Shown here: positions 9,471-17,054 of the stretch, one piece after another
How positions within the stretch are numbered: position 1 is the stretch's first letter
Layout: every line of letters starts with the position of its first letter
Source of the DNA: Rhodopseudomonas infernalis
GTDB taxonomy: Bacteria; Pseudomonadota; Alphaproteobacteria; Rhizobiales; Xanthobacteraceae
Assembly: GCF_022271405.1 (NCBI RefSeq)
Contig: NZ_JAJNAL010000038.1
Location: forward strand, 1 to 47,346
DNA length: 47,346 nucleotides
Direction: 5' to 3'
The notes under the pieces: generated by a model
Told to the model about the DNA's origin: nothing
Seen by the model: the letters and a program-made list of their open reading frames with translations, nothing else
Databases searched by the model: none
Program-made: the position numbers and the translations under genes

Positions 9471-10598
9471 GTGACCGGCAAGCACATCATCGCGACCTAC
9501 CATTTGAGCAGCGACGCGGCACGGATCGCCGACCGCGCGCAGTTTCTGGCGATCGAGCAGAGCGTCGAATGCCCGCTCGAGGCGATCGGCGATCCGTGGG
9601 TGCGCGACGCGATCCTGGGCCGGGTCACGCTGATCCAGGAGATTGCTGAGGGCCGCTATGCGGTGCGGATCGCGCTGGCCGCCGCGACCGCGCCGGCCGA
9701 GCCGGGCCAACTGCTCAACATGCTGTTCGGCAATGCCTCGATGCAGCCGGACGTCGAGCTGGTCGATGTCGAGCTGCCGCGATCCTACGCCGCGGCGTTC
9801 GGCGGACCGCGGCGCGGCATCGCCGGGATCCGCGAAGCGACCGGGACGCGGGGACGGGCCCTGACGGCCTCGGCGCTGAAACCGCAGGGTCTGTCGCCCG
9901 AGGCGCTCGCGGTGATCGCCGGCCGGTTGGCGCGGGGCGGCGTTGATCTGATCAAGGACGATCACGGCATCGCCGACCAGGCCTATAGCCCGTTCGCCGA
10001 ACGCATCCGCGCGGTCGGTCGCGCGGTGCGCGATGCCAATGCGGCGAGCGGAGGGCGAACGCTCTACGCGCCGCATGTCTCCGGCTCGCTCGATACGATG
10101 CGGCGGCAGCTCGATCTGATCCGCGCCGAGGGCATCGGGGCGCTAATGCTGATTCCGATGATCGTCGGGCTGTCGAACTTTCACGCGCTGGTGCGCGAGA
10201 CCGAGGGGCTGGCGGTGCTGGCGCATCCGGCGATGTCCGGTGGCGCACGGATCGCGCCGCCGCTGCTGCTCGGCAAGCTGTTCCGGCTGCTCGGCGCCGA
10301 CGCCACGGTGTTTCCGCATGCCGGTGGCCGCTTCGCCGCGACGGCCGAGAGCTGCTGGGCGTTGGCAGAGGCCGCGCGCGGCCAATGGGACGGGATGAAG
10401 CCGTGCCTGCCGGTGCCGGCCGGCGGCATCGCGATCGATCGCGTCGCAGAGCTGTTGTCGTTTTATGGTGAGGACGTGATGCTGCTGATCGGCGGCAGCC
10501 TGCTTGCGGCCGGCGAGCGGCTGACGGAGCAAGCGGTCTTGTTCACGGCGGAGGTTGCACGGCATGGCAAGTCACAGCACGACGTCGCATCCCGCTGA
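9471..10598 (+). CDS. RuBisCO-like protein (form IV, probably DeepYkr type; 5-methylthioribulose-1-phosphate isomerase candidate)
   Basis: A 375-aa member of the RuBisCO large-subunit superfamily that cannot be a carboxylase. KPQGLSP (137-143) is at the place of the first active-site lysine loop. IKDDHGIADQ (161-170) replaces the KDDE metal motif: Lys162, Asp163 and Asp164 remain, but the metal ligand Glu is His165. PAGG (316-319) and GGS (341-343) fit the phosphate-binding loops. In Rhodospirillum rubrum the DeepYkr-type protein isomerises 5-methylthioribulose-1-P to methylthioxylulose-5-P, and a cupin then forms methanethiol and deoxyxylulose-5-P. The overlapping cupin gene here supports the same shunt, which recovers MTA for isoprenoid synthesis. 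The start is GTG at 9471 with GGAG 9 bases upstream; a TTG at 9417 is a weaker alternative. Confidence 0.9.
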   Translation: MTGKHIIATYHLSSDAARIADRAQFLAIEQSVECPLEAIGDPWVRDAILGRVTLIQEIAEGRYAVRIALAAATAPAEPGQLLNMLFGNASMQPDVELVDVELPRSYAAAFGGPRRGIAGIREATGTRGRALTASALKPQGLSPEALAVIAGRLARGGVDLIKDDHGIADQAYSPFAERIRAVGRAVRDANAASGGRTLYAPHVSGSLDTMRRQLDLIRAEGIGALMLIPMIVGLSNFHALVRETEGLAVLAHPAMSGGARIAPPLLLGKLFRLLGADATVFPHAGGRFAATAESCWALAEAARGQWDGMKPCLPVPAGGIAIDRVAELLSFYGEDVMLLIGGSLLAAGERLTEQAVLFTAEVARHGKSQHDVASR

Positions 10599-11079
10599 TC
10601 CGCAAGCTGGCGAGCGTCCCGGCGTGCGCGCCCAGACGTCGCCTGGCCGTTGGGATGGCGTTGCGGTGATGCCCTACAAGCAGAGCGCCGAGGCGCCGTT
10701 TCGCGACGTCACCCGGCAGCTGCTGTTCGCCGATCCGAACCTCGCCTGCGAGTGGCGTTACTTCGAAGTGGATGAAGGCGGCTGGTCGACGCTCGAGCGC
10801 CACGCGCATGTTCACGCGGTGATGATCCATCGCGGCAAGGGGCAGTGCCTGGTCGGCACTACGATCAGCGACATCGCGGCGGGCGATCTCGTTTTCATTC
10901 CGCCGATGACCTGGCATCAGTTTCGTGCCAATCGCGGCGACTGCCTCGGCTTCCTCTGCGTGGTGAATGCGGCGCGCGACCGTCCGCAACTGCCGGGGAC
11001 CGAGGATGTTGCGGAGCTGCGTCGCGACGCCGCAGTGGCGGCGTTCATCCGCAGCAGCGGCGAGGACGTTTCGGCGTAA
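10564..11079 (+). CDS. cupin protein, candidate methylthioxylulose-5-phosphate methylsulfurylase
   Basis: A 171-aa single-domain cupin. Motif 1 is ERHAHVHAVMIHRGKG, with His80, His82 and His84 as likely metal ligands; the Glu usual three residues later is absent. Motif 2 is DLVFIPPMTWHQF with His118. The ATG at 10564 follows GGAGG by 9 bases and overlaps the RuBisCO-like gene by 35 bp, so translation is probably coupled. In R. rubrum a cupin acts directly after the RuBisCO-like isomerase in the MTA-isoprenoid shunt, releasing methanethiol. The role here is inferred from fold and operon, not from a diagnostic residue set. Confidence 0.8.
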   Translation: MASHSTTSHPADPQAGERPGVRAQTSPGRWDGVAVMPYKQSAEAPFRDVTRQLLFADPNLACEWRYFEVDEGGWSTLERHAHVHAVMIHRGKGQCLVGTTISDIAAGDLVFIPPMTWHQFRANRGDCLGFLCVVNAARDRPQLPGTEDVAELRRDAAVAAFIRSSGEDVSA

Positions 11080-11135
11080 CGGTAGGCGGGTGCTGCTACG
11101 TGCTCTCGGCAATCCGCCGCCGCACGATGGTCGGT

Positions 11136-11154
11136 TGCAACGCGTCGCGTTGCA
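11136..11154. promoter_or_regulatory. 19-bp perfect palindrome, candidate operator
   Basis: TGCAACGCG-T-CGCGTTGCA, 9-bp arms around one base, 80 bp upstream of the gene at 11234 and 57 bp after the cupin stop. The form and TTGCAACG-like half-sites recall LacI-type operators; no regulator gene is adjacent. Confidence 0.45.
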
Positions 11155-11233
11155 TTTTGCGCCGGCTGCAATCATTAGCGGCACGTTAACGAATCCGGGC
11201 CTACTCATCACGATGGTCTGAGGAGGCTTGGTC

Positions 11234-12007
11234 ATGCGCATCGGTTATGCGGCTTCGTACCAGTCCGATCTTGCCGCGCTGCAACTGCTGCGCGCGGCCT
11301 CGCAAGCACATTCAGGGCGCGGCGCGAACGCCGGCACGTCGGCGTCGTCCGGCTTCACCGCTTCCGCGTCGAGCACGCTGCAGACTTACTCGCAGAGCGG
11401 CACGCTGTCGGGAAGCTCAAGCTCGGTTGCGCTGATCAAGACGATGGCCGCGTCGAGCACCTTCGCCAACGCAGCGAACGGCGTCGCCGACGATCAGGTT
11501 CGCGCGCTGGTGCGCGATGGCAAAATTGCGCAGCTGCCGCTGCCGAAAGACTTCGATCCGTCCGGGCTGAGCCAAGCGGAGCAGAACGTGTACCATGTGG
11601 TGCAGGGACTGCAGAGCCTGTACGACGCCCAGCCGAAGACGCTGGACGGCGCGCTGGCCGATCACGTCGCGACGGTGCTTGACACCTATCCGGACGCGAT
11701 CGCGCGGATGAAGGACGGGCTCGCGAACGGCACGCTGCCGGCGTCCGACGGCTGGAACGACGTGATCGCCAACTACGAGAACGAACTCGCCGCCGCCCAG
11801 CAGGGCAAGATGAAGATCACAGGCATCGACGATCCGAGCCTGGTTCAGACCACCAACGAATTCAGCATCTCGTCGAACGGCATCGGCTGGAGCGGTCGTG
11901 GCACCATCACCAAGGCCGACATTCCGGCGCTGCAGGCGTTGACCGGAACCAAGAACGTGCTGCCCGGCGGCAGTCCCTACACCGGCAGCTACGTCATCAG
12001 CTGGTAG
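11234..12007 (+). CDS. unrecognised protein with Ser/Ala-rich N-terminal region
   Basis: A 257-aa protein I do not recognise. Residues 1-30 look helical (MRIGYAASYQSDLAALQLL), 30-75 are low-complexity Ser/Thr/Ala/Gly, and about 75-190 are mostly helical (LSQAEQNVYHVVQGLQSLYD, AIARMKDGLANGTLP). The C-terminus is Gly/Ser/Thr-rich and ends GGSPYTGSYVISW. There is no clear signal peptide or membrane segment. AGGAGG 7 bases before the ATG at 11234 fixes the start. It stands alone between the cupin gene and a convergent histidine-rich gene. Codon use matches its neighbours, so it is probably real and expressed. Confidence 0.8.
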   Translation: MRIGYAASYQSDLAALQLLRAASQAHSGRGANAGTSASSGFTASASSTLQTYSQSGTLSGSSSSVALIKTMAASSTFANAANGVADDQVRALVRDGKIAQLPLPKDFDPSGLSQAEQNVYHVVQGLQSLYDAQPKTLDGALADHVATVLDTYPDAIARMKDGLANGTLPASDGWNDVIANYENELAAAQQGKMKITGIDDPSLVQTTNEFSISSNGIGWSGRGTITKADIPALQALTGTKNVLPGGSPYTGSYVISW

Positions 12008-12028
12008 CTGCCGGGCAGGTCGGAAGCG

Positions 12029-12370
12029 TCAGGCGAGTTCGACCGGGCCGTGGTCGTCGCAATGGCCGGCGTGCGGATGGTGCAGGCGGCCGTCGACCAG
12101 ATAGTCGACATGATCGCCGTGCGGCACCGCTTCGTGGCCGCAGCCGGGGCCGTGGGTGTGGCCGGCGCAGGCGGTTTCCGGCGTGCATGTGACCGGGTTG
12201 GTGTCGTTCACCGCAATCACATGCTCATCGACATGGTCGCCGTGCATGTGGTGCAGATGGCCGTCGTGCAGATAGTCGACGTGGCCCTCGTGCTTGATCG
12301 CGGTGTGACCGCAACTCGGTCCGTGTTGGTGATCGTGATGCGTGTGGTGCGGTTCGTTGCAGGTGGTCAT
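12029..12370 (-). CDS. histidine-rich metal-binding protein with two tandem 29-residue repeats
   Basis: A 113-aa protein with 26 His and 6 Cys. Residues 15-43 and 72-100 are two copies of one unit with the shared pattern HGPxCGHxAxxHxxHVDYLxDGxLHHxH. A third HVDEH-like half lies between them. The metal-ligand density implies binding or buffering of Zn, Ni, Co or similar; short proteins with HVDYLxDGxLHH occur in other bacteria, sometimes labelled zinc transporter-like without proof. There is no membrane segment or signal peptide. Upstream a GATAAG/CTTATC palindrome overlaps the likely promoter. GGAGAGG lies 4 bases before the ATG. It converges with the gene at 11234 (21-bp gap). Confidence 0.85.
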   Translation of the reverse strand: MTTCNEPHHTHHDHQHGPSCGHTAIKHEGHVDYLHDGHLHHMHGDHVDEHVIAVNDTNPVTCTPETACAGHTHGPGCGHEAVPHGDHVDYLVDGRLHHPHAGHCDDHGPVELA

Positions 12371-12382
12371 GATCGCCTCTCC

Positions 12383-12397
12383 GATAAGGCGCTTATC
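12383..12397. promoter_or_regulatory. 15-bp palindrome at the promoter of the His-rich gene
   Basis: GATAAG-GCG-CTTATC, perfect 6-bp arms, just upstream of the ribosome binding site. On the minus strand TTGCGG - 17 bases - AAGATA is a reasonable promoter whose -10 overlaps the palindrome. This suits a metal-sensing repressor site. Confidence 0.5.
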
Positions 12398-12531
12398 TTC
12401 CGCAACAGGCGGCGCTCCGCAACCGAATAATCTGCGACCTCGGCATCAGTCGAGGCGAACTGATCGCTCGATGCGAGTCGCGGTTGTGTCGCCGAGTGTT
12501 GGCGCCAGCAGGTCCGCCGACCTTGCGCGTT

Positions 12532-13293
12532 TCACCCCCGCCCGACGAACGGCATCTTGGTGGCCATCACCGTCATGAACAGCACGTTGGCGTCGAGCGG
12601 CAGGCCGGCCATGTAGGCGACCGCGTCGCCGACGGCTTTGGCATCCATCCGCGGTTCGTGGCGGGTCGAGCCGTCAGGTTGCAGTACGCCGGGGCCGTCG
12701 ACCATGCGGTCGGTCATCGGCGTCGCGGCGTTGCCGATGTCGATCTGGCCGACTGCGATGTCATAGGCGCGGCCATCGAGATTGCTGGCCTTGGTCAGGC
12801 CGGTGATGGCGTGCTTGGTCGAGGTGTAGGCCGCGGAGAACGGCCGCGGCGCATGCGCCGAGATCGAACCGTTGTTGATGATGCGTCCGCCGCGCGGCGT
12901 CTGGTCCTTCATGATGCGGAAGGCGTGCTGCGTGCACAGGAACGGCGCGGTGAAGTTGGTGTCGACCACGGCCTGCCACTGCTGCAGCGACAGATCCTCG
13001 AACGGCACCGGCGGCGCGCCCATGCCGGCGTTGTTGAAGAGCAGATCGAGCCGGCCGTAGGTTGCGACGGTCTTGTCGAACAGCGCAGCGATCGAGGCAG
13101 GGTCTGCCATGTCGGCCTGCACCGGCAGGCTCTGGCCGATGCCTTCGCCGAGCTTCTGGGTTTCCTGCAATAGCGCGAGCCGGCGGCCGGCGAGCACCAC
13201 GGTGAAGCCGGCCTGCATCAGCGCCAGCGAGGCGGCGCGGCCGACCCCGGTGCCGGCACCGGTGACGAGTGCGATCTTGGTGGTTGCGGCCAT
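12532..13293 (-). CDS. SDR family oxidoreductase
   Basis: A 253-aa short-chain dehydrogenase. The cofactor motif TGAGTGVG is at 11-18, NNAG at 87-90, and Ser143, Tyr156 and Lys160 (YTSTK) form the catalytic set. [21 protein letters not shown] and [30 protein letters not shown] are typical of one proteobacterial subgroup whose substrate is unknown. The GNAT gene lies 26 bp upstream on the same strand, so the two may be co-transcribed. About 160 bp separate it from the His-rich gene. Confidence 0.93.
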   Translation of the reverse strand: MAATTKIALVTGAGTGVGRAASLALMQAGFTVVLAGRRLALLQETQKLGEGIGQSLPVQADMADPASIAALFDKTVATYGRLDLLFNNAGMGAPPVPFEDLSLQQWQAVVDTNFTAPFLCTQHAFRIMKDQTPRGGRIINNGSISAHAPRPFSAAYTSTKHAITGLTKASNLDGRAYDIAVGQIDIGNAATPMTDRMVDGPGVLQPDGSTRHEPRMDAKAVGDAVAYMAGLPLDANVLFMTVMATKMPFVGRG

Positions 13294-13318
13294 GGTCAGT
13301 CCTCCCGATGTGGTGTTG

Positions 13319-13840
13319 TTATCGCGCGCCGAGGCTGCGCATCATGTAGCACGCTTCGGCGTCGTAGCTGCGCAGCTTGGCGTCCAGCGCCGGATCGGCG
13401 ATGCGCGCGAGACCTTGCTTGCTCCAGAACTGCACCGTTCCGCCGACTGCGACAAGCGAGATGTTGTCGGCGATCGTCGCTGCATGGCGCATCAGCGGCG
13501 CCAGAATGGCTGCGGCGGCGCCGCTGCCGCGGGCGACCGGCAGCAGCGCGATGTCGTGGATATAGTAGGTCGAGGCCGGCGAGGGCAGCGCACCGAGCAG
13601 CGCGTTCAGCGCGGGCGGCTGCCGCAAATTCCAGGGATGGCTGATCAGGTAGCCGGCGATCTCGGCGTCGCCGTCGGCGATGTCGCTCAGCACGTAGCAA
13701 CCTTGCGGATGCAGCGCGAGCCGCTCGGCGAACACCGCGGCGTCTTCCGGATAGTCGACGTGCACGGCTGCGGCAACGGCGTTGACCGCATCGAGGTCGG
13801 CGGCGGACATCGCCCGCCACTGGAGGGCGGTGGTGCTCAT
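13319..13840 (-). CDS. GNAT family N-acetyltransferase
   Basis: A 173-aa cytoplasmic acetyl-CoA-dependent transferase. [22 protein letters not shown] (about residues 91-112) is the beta4-alpha3 region with the CoA pyrophosphate loop in modified form (ARGSGAA for the usual R/QxxGxG/A). [16 protein letters not shown] is the usual beta6 region where substrate and product contact. The acceptor is unknown. It is the first gene of a likely two-gene unit with the SDR; upstream lies a family B palindrome and then the Anbu cluster. Confidence 0.85.
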   Translation of the reverse strand: MSTTALQWRAMSAADLDAVNAVAAAVHVDYPEDAAVFAERLALHPQGCYVLSDIADGDAEIAGYLISHPWNLRQPPALNALLGALPSPASTYYIHDIALLPVARGSGAAAAILAPLMRHAATIADNISLVAVGGTVQFWSKQGLARIADPALDAKLRSYDAEACYMMRSLGAR

Positions 13841-13862
13841 GCGGAAGCAACGCTCCCAGCGC

Positions 13863-14010
13863 CGTCATTCCGGGATGCGCCCAAAGGGCGCAGGCCCGGA
13901 ATCCATATCCCCTGCCGGCTGTGGTTGAGGATTGCGGGTGAGGTGGTCGTCCTGTCGCGAGTCCAGGGGGTATGGATTCCGGGTTCGCGCTGCGCGCGCC
14001 CCGGAATGAC
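13863..14010. repeat. family B long palindrome
   Basis: A 148-bp element: GTCATTCCGGGATGCGCC with mirror GCGCGCCCCGGAATGAC, inner arms GCCCGGAATCCATA and TATGGATTCCGGG. It fills the gap between the Anbu stop and the GNAT start. Confidence 0.85.
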
Positions 14011-14053
14011 GGGGAGAGGGGAGTGCGGGATGACGTTGGTCATCGTGGTCGGG

Positions 14054-14800
14054 TTACTTCGCATCCTTGTAGGGCGGCCGTGGGATGTTCTTGTGGGCGG
14101 CGCGGAGGGCGGCGGACCAGCGTGAGCGGAGGTCGTGGAAGTACGGCTCCCCGGCTTCGATGCGGTGGTTGAGGTCGGCGTCGCAGACGTCGGTGCGGAC
14201 TACCAGCACGTCGATCGGCAGGCCGACGCCGAGATTGGAGCGCATCGTCGAATCCATCGAGATCAGGCTGGTTTTCAACGCCTCGTAGAGTTCGACGTCG
14301 AAAGTGATCGCGCGGTCGAGCACCGGCTTGCCGTATTTGTGCTCGCCGATCTGCAGATACGGCGTGTCGATGGTGCATTCGATGAAATTGCCGGCCGGGT
14401 AGATCATGAACAGGCGCATCCGCTCGCCCTTGATCTGGCCGCCGAACAGAAACGACACCTCGTAGTTGATGTCTTCGGCTTTCAGCGCCTGCGCCTCGGT
14501 GGCGTTGACGTGGCGGATCGCGCGGCCGATCAACTGCGCGGCCTGAAACATCGTCGGCGCGTCGAGCAGCTTTTCGCGCGCGCCGGTCTCGGGATCTTCG
14601 AGGCCCTCGTTGAGGGTCGACAGCACCGACTGGCTGATCGACAGATTGCCGGCACTGGCGATCGCCATGATGCGGTCGCCCGGCTTGTTGAAGACGTGCA
14701 GCTTGCGGAAGGTCGAGATGTTGTCGAGGCCGGCATTGGTCCGGGTGTCGGCGACCATCACGAGGCCGTCCTGGACCAGTACTCCACAGCAGTAAGTCAT
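14054..14800 (-). CDS. anbu: Anbu proteasome-like peptidase (ancestral beta subunit, COG3484)
   Basis: A 248-aa Ntn-hydrolase related to HslV and proteasome beta subunits. After Met removal the N-terminus is Thr1 (TYCCG), the expected nucleophile. Asp17 in MVADTRTNAG and Lys32 in STFRKLH fit the conserved catalytic Asp and Lys. FGGQIKGERMRLFMIYPAGNFIE and GKPVLDR are Anbu-specific. Anbu proteins from other bacteria assemble into open rings or spirals; their substrate and partner ATPase are unclear. It is the last gene of a four-gene minus-strand cluster after ATP-grasp, alpha-E and transglutaminase-like genes, an association seen in many proteobacteria that suggests peptide making or tagging plus cleavage. 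Confidence 0.95.
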   Translation of the reverse strand: MTYCCGVLVQDGLVMVADTRTNAGLDNISTFRKLHVFNKPGDRIMAIASAGNLSISQSVLSTLNEGLEDPETGAREKLLDAPTMFQAAQLIGRAIRHVNATEAQALKAEDINYEVSFLFGGQIKGERMRLFMIYPAGNFIECTIDTPYLQIGEHKYGKPVLDRAITFDVELYEALKTSLISMDSTMRSNLGVGLPIDVLVVRTDVCDADLNHRIEAGEPYFHDLRSRWSAALRAAHKNIPRPPYKDAK

Positions 14801-14960
14801 CTCGTCCTCGGCGGCTCTGTCGATCAGGGGAAACCGGCGCGGCTGCGCATTCGGCGGCTGGAGACTAGAGCATTTCGCCCTTCAGGGGAAACCGCCTGTA
14901 CTCCGCAATTGTGCGCAGCCGCCCGGCGCCGGACCGGTCGCAGTTGCCGATTTGATGACG

Positions 14961-15800
14961 CTACTGCGATTGCGATTGCGATTGTGACTGGCGGCCGCCG
15001 GCCTGATCGACCTTGACGGCGACGGTCAGGGTTTCGAGGCCGCCGCCATAGCGCGTGCCGCGCACCGGCGCGGCGCCGAGATAGTCGAGCCCGATGGCGA
15101 CGCGGGCGTGAGCGTCGGTCGAGCAGATGGCGTTAGCCGGATCGAACCCGACCCAGCCGAGCGTCGGCACATAGGCTTCTGCCCAGGCGTGGCCGGCCTG
15201 TTGATTGATCTGGCCATCGGCGCGCAGGAAGTGGCCGGCGACGAAGCGGGCAGGCACGCCGCCGGCGCGCGCGCAAGCAATGAAGATATGCGCATAGTCC
15301 TGGCACACGCCACGGCGCAGCGTGAAGGCTTCGGCTGCGGTGGTGCCCGAATGAGTCGGATCGTCGTCGAACGTCATGTGATCGTTGAGCCGCATCATCA
15401 GCGCGTGCAGGAAGCTGATGGCGTCGCCCTCGGCGCCGCCGATCTCGCGAGTGAAGGCGGCGATCGACGGACTCGGCGCGGTGAGATCCGTCGTGCGCAG
15501 GAACAGCTGCGGCGGAAAGCGCTCGTCGGTGCCGCGCATCACGCCGCCGGTGTCGTTGGTCTCGACCAACCCTTCGGCCGTGATGGTGAGATCCTCGGTG
15601 GTGCCGAGCGTGAGCACATGGGTGATGTTGCCGAACGCGTCCTCGTGCATGTCGAGCTTGGCGTCGGATGAAATGTCGATCTGCCAGTCGGCGACGTATT
15701 GGCCGTCATGGCTGCCGGGCGTCATCCGCAGCACCTGGATCAGTCCGGTGGCGGCAGGCTCATAGCGATAGGTGGTGGTGTGGGAAATTCGCAGGCGCAT
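14961..15800 (-). CDS. transglutaminase-like cysteine protease of the Anbu cluster
   Basis: A 279-aa protein with an N-terminal Transglut_N beta domain (MRLRISHTTTYRYEPAATG, to about 110) and a transglutaminase core. The triad is Cys166 (RRGVCQDYAH), His204 (GHAWAEAY) and Asp220 (GFDPAN). Bacterial members act as peptidases or amide-forming enzymes. No signal peptide is seen, so it is cytoplasmic. It lies 160 bp before the Anbu start in transcription order and 142 bp after alpha-E. The C-terminus ends in SQSQSQSQ, encoded by a short tandem repeat (14964-14990), a region likely to vary between strains. Confidence 0.93.
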   Translation of the reverse strand: MRLRISHTTTYRYEPAATGLIQVLRMTPGSHDGQYVADWQIDISSDAKLDMHEDAFGNITHVLTLGTTEDLTITAEGLVETNDTGGVMRGTDERFPPQLFLRTTDLTAPSPSIAAFTREIGGAEGDAISFLHALMMRLNDHMTFDDDPTHSGTTAAEAFTLRRGVCQDYAHIFIACARAGGVPARFVAGHFLRADGQINQQAGHAWAEAYVPTLGWVGFDPANAICSTDAHARVAIGLDYLGAAPVRGTRYGGGLETLTVAVKVDQAGGRQSQSQSQSQ

Positions 15801-15942
15801 GGGTCGGCATTCCGGGTCGTCGCGGCGCAGAGCGCGCGGACTATATCAGCTATGGCGGCGAGACTTGCGAGAAATGCCGATGTGCCCGCATTTTTCAATG
15901 GCGGATGGGCCGGCGCGCGGCAAACCGCGCCGGAATCAGGCG

Positions 15943-16887
15943 TCAGATTAGATATTGCTTGGCGATGATCTCGCCGAGGCGGCTGTTGTCGGCCAGGAAT
16001 TCCTGGATAAATTCGTGCAAGCCCCGCTGGAAGATGTCTTCCATGTCGGAATGCTCGAGCCGGTTACGAATGCCGCGGGCGTGGCGCTGCGCCGGCCCCT
16101 GACGGCCATAGGCGACGCCGATCTGGTCGAGGTTGCGGAGCAGATCGCCGTAGCAGGACGCGAGTGAGCGCGGCAGGCTGTCGTTGAGGATCAACAGGTC
16201 GGCGATCAGCCACGGCTTCAGCGTCTGCCGATACACCCAGTGATAGGCGGTCTGCGCCGACACCGAGCGCAGGATCGACGACCACTGATAGTAATCGAGC
16301 GGGCCGCCGACGTGCTCCTCCTCGGGCAACAGCAGATGATATTTGACGTCGAGAATCCGCGCGGTGTTATCGGCCCGCTCCAGATGGACGCCGAGCCGCG
16401 AGAACCAATAGGCGTCGTTGCGCAGCATGGTGCGATAGGCCGAGCCGTCGAACCGCAGTGAGGCCTCCTGCACGAAGCGGAGGAAGCCATCGAGCTGCTC
16501 GCGAGTCTTGGCACCCTTGCTCCAGGTCTCCTGCAGTTCGATCCAGGCGCTGTTGATGGTTGCCCACATCTCGCCGGTGAGCGCCGTGCGCACCGACCGC
16601 GCGTTCAGCCGTGCTGCCTCGATGCAGTTGCGGATCGAGGACGAGTTGGTCGAGGCGAATGCGAGATATTCGACGACGTTGGCCTCGTTCGCCTCGTCGT
16701 AGTGCGTGTAGAAGCTGGCGGCGACGCCGGCCGTCAGCAGCGCCGAATCCCACTCGTTACCCTGACCCGAATAGGTGTTGGGCAGGGCGGTGACACGCAG
16801 CGTCGCCTCGATCGTCCGCGCCAGATACTCCGCGCGTTCGACATAGCGGGCGAGCCAGAACAGGTTTTCAGCGGTGCGGGAGAGCAT
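15943..16887 (-). CDS. alpha-E domain protein (DUF403, COG2307)
   Basis: A 314-aa all-helical protein, the normal family length. It starts MLSRTAENLFWLARYVERAEYLARTIEA and has WxxLxRNDAYWFSRLGxHLERADNTARILDVKYH in the middle, family landmarks. The family is almost always beside circularly permuted ATP-grasp genes and has no known activity; it may bind the ATP-grasp product or act as its partner. I chose the ATG at 16887 because homology starts there; the frame is open further upstream into a family E repeat. It ends 142 bp before the transglutaminase start in transcription order. Confidence 0.93.
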   Translation of the reverse strand: MLSRTAENLFWLARYVERAEYLARTIEATLRVTALPNTYSGQGNEWDSALLTAGVAASFYTHYDEANEANVVEYLAFASTNSSSIRNCIEAARLNARSVRTALTGEMWATINSAWIELQETWSKGAKTREQLDGFLRFVQEASLRFDGSAYRTMLRNDAYWFSRLGVHLERADNTARILDVKYHLLLPEEEHVGGPLDYYQWSSILRSVSAQTAYHWVYRQTLKPWLIADLLILNDSLPRSLASCYGDLLRNLDQIGVAYGRQGPAQRHARGIRNRLEHSDMEDIFQRGLHEFIQEFLADNSRLGEIIAKQYLI

Positions 16888-16910
16888 GGCGCGAACTCGG
16901 GGACGGCGTT

Positions 16911-17013
16911 CTCCCTCGCCCCTTGCGGGGGAGAGGCGGGGTGGGGGGTGACACGAGGTGAGGATCCCGTTGTGGAACCCCACCCCCGAAACCTCCCCGC
17001 AAGGGGGAGGGGA
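16911..17013. repeat. family E palindrome inside the Anbu cluster
   Basis: CTCCCTCGCCCCTTGCGGGGGAG and CCTCCCCGCAAGGGGGAGG hairpins flank GGGGTGGGGGGTG and its mirror CCCCACCCCC. It lies in the 167-bp gap between the ATP-grasp stop and the alpha-E start and could lower expression of the downstream genes. Confidence 0.8.
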
Positions 17014-17054
17014 GCGGGCAGCGGTCGTGGCGGCGCTCGACGTGTGCGGCGGAG

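Noticed and set aside
9471-10598. Functional carbon-fixing RuBisCO
   Set aside because: The KDDE metal motif is changed to KDDH and the length is only 375 aa, so it is a form IV RuBisCO-like protein.
13863-14010. CRISPR array or IS element for the intergenic repeats
   Set aside because: Copies are single, palindromic and dispersed, with no regular spacers, transposase gene or terminal repeats flanking an ORF.
14054-14800. HslV or 20S proteasome beta subunit
   Set aside because: The length, the Anbu-specific C-terminal half and the ATP-grasp/alpha-E neighbours point to Anbu; no HslU or Mpa/ARC gene is present.
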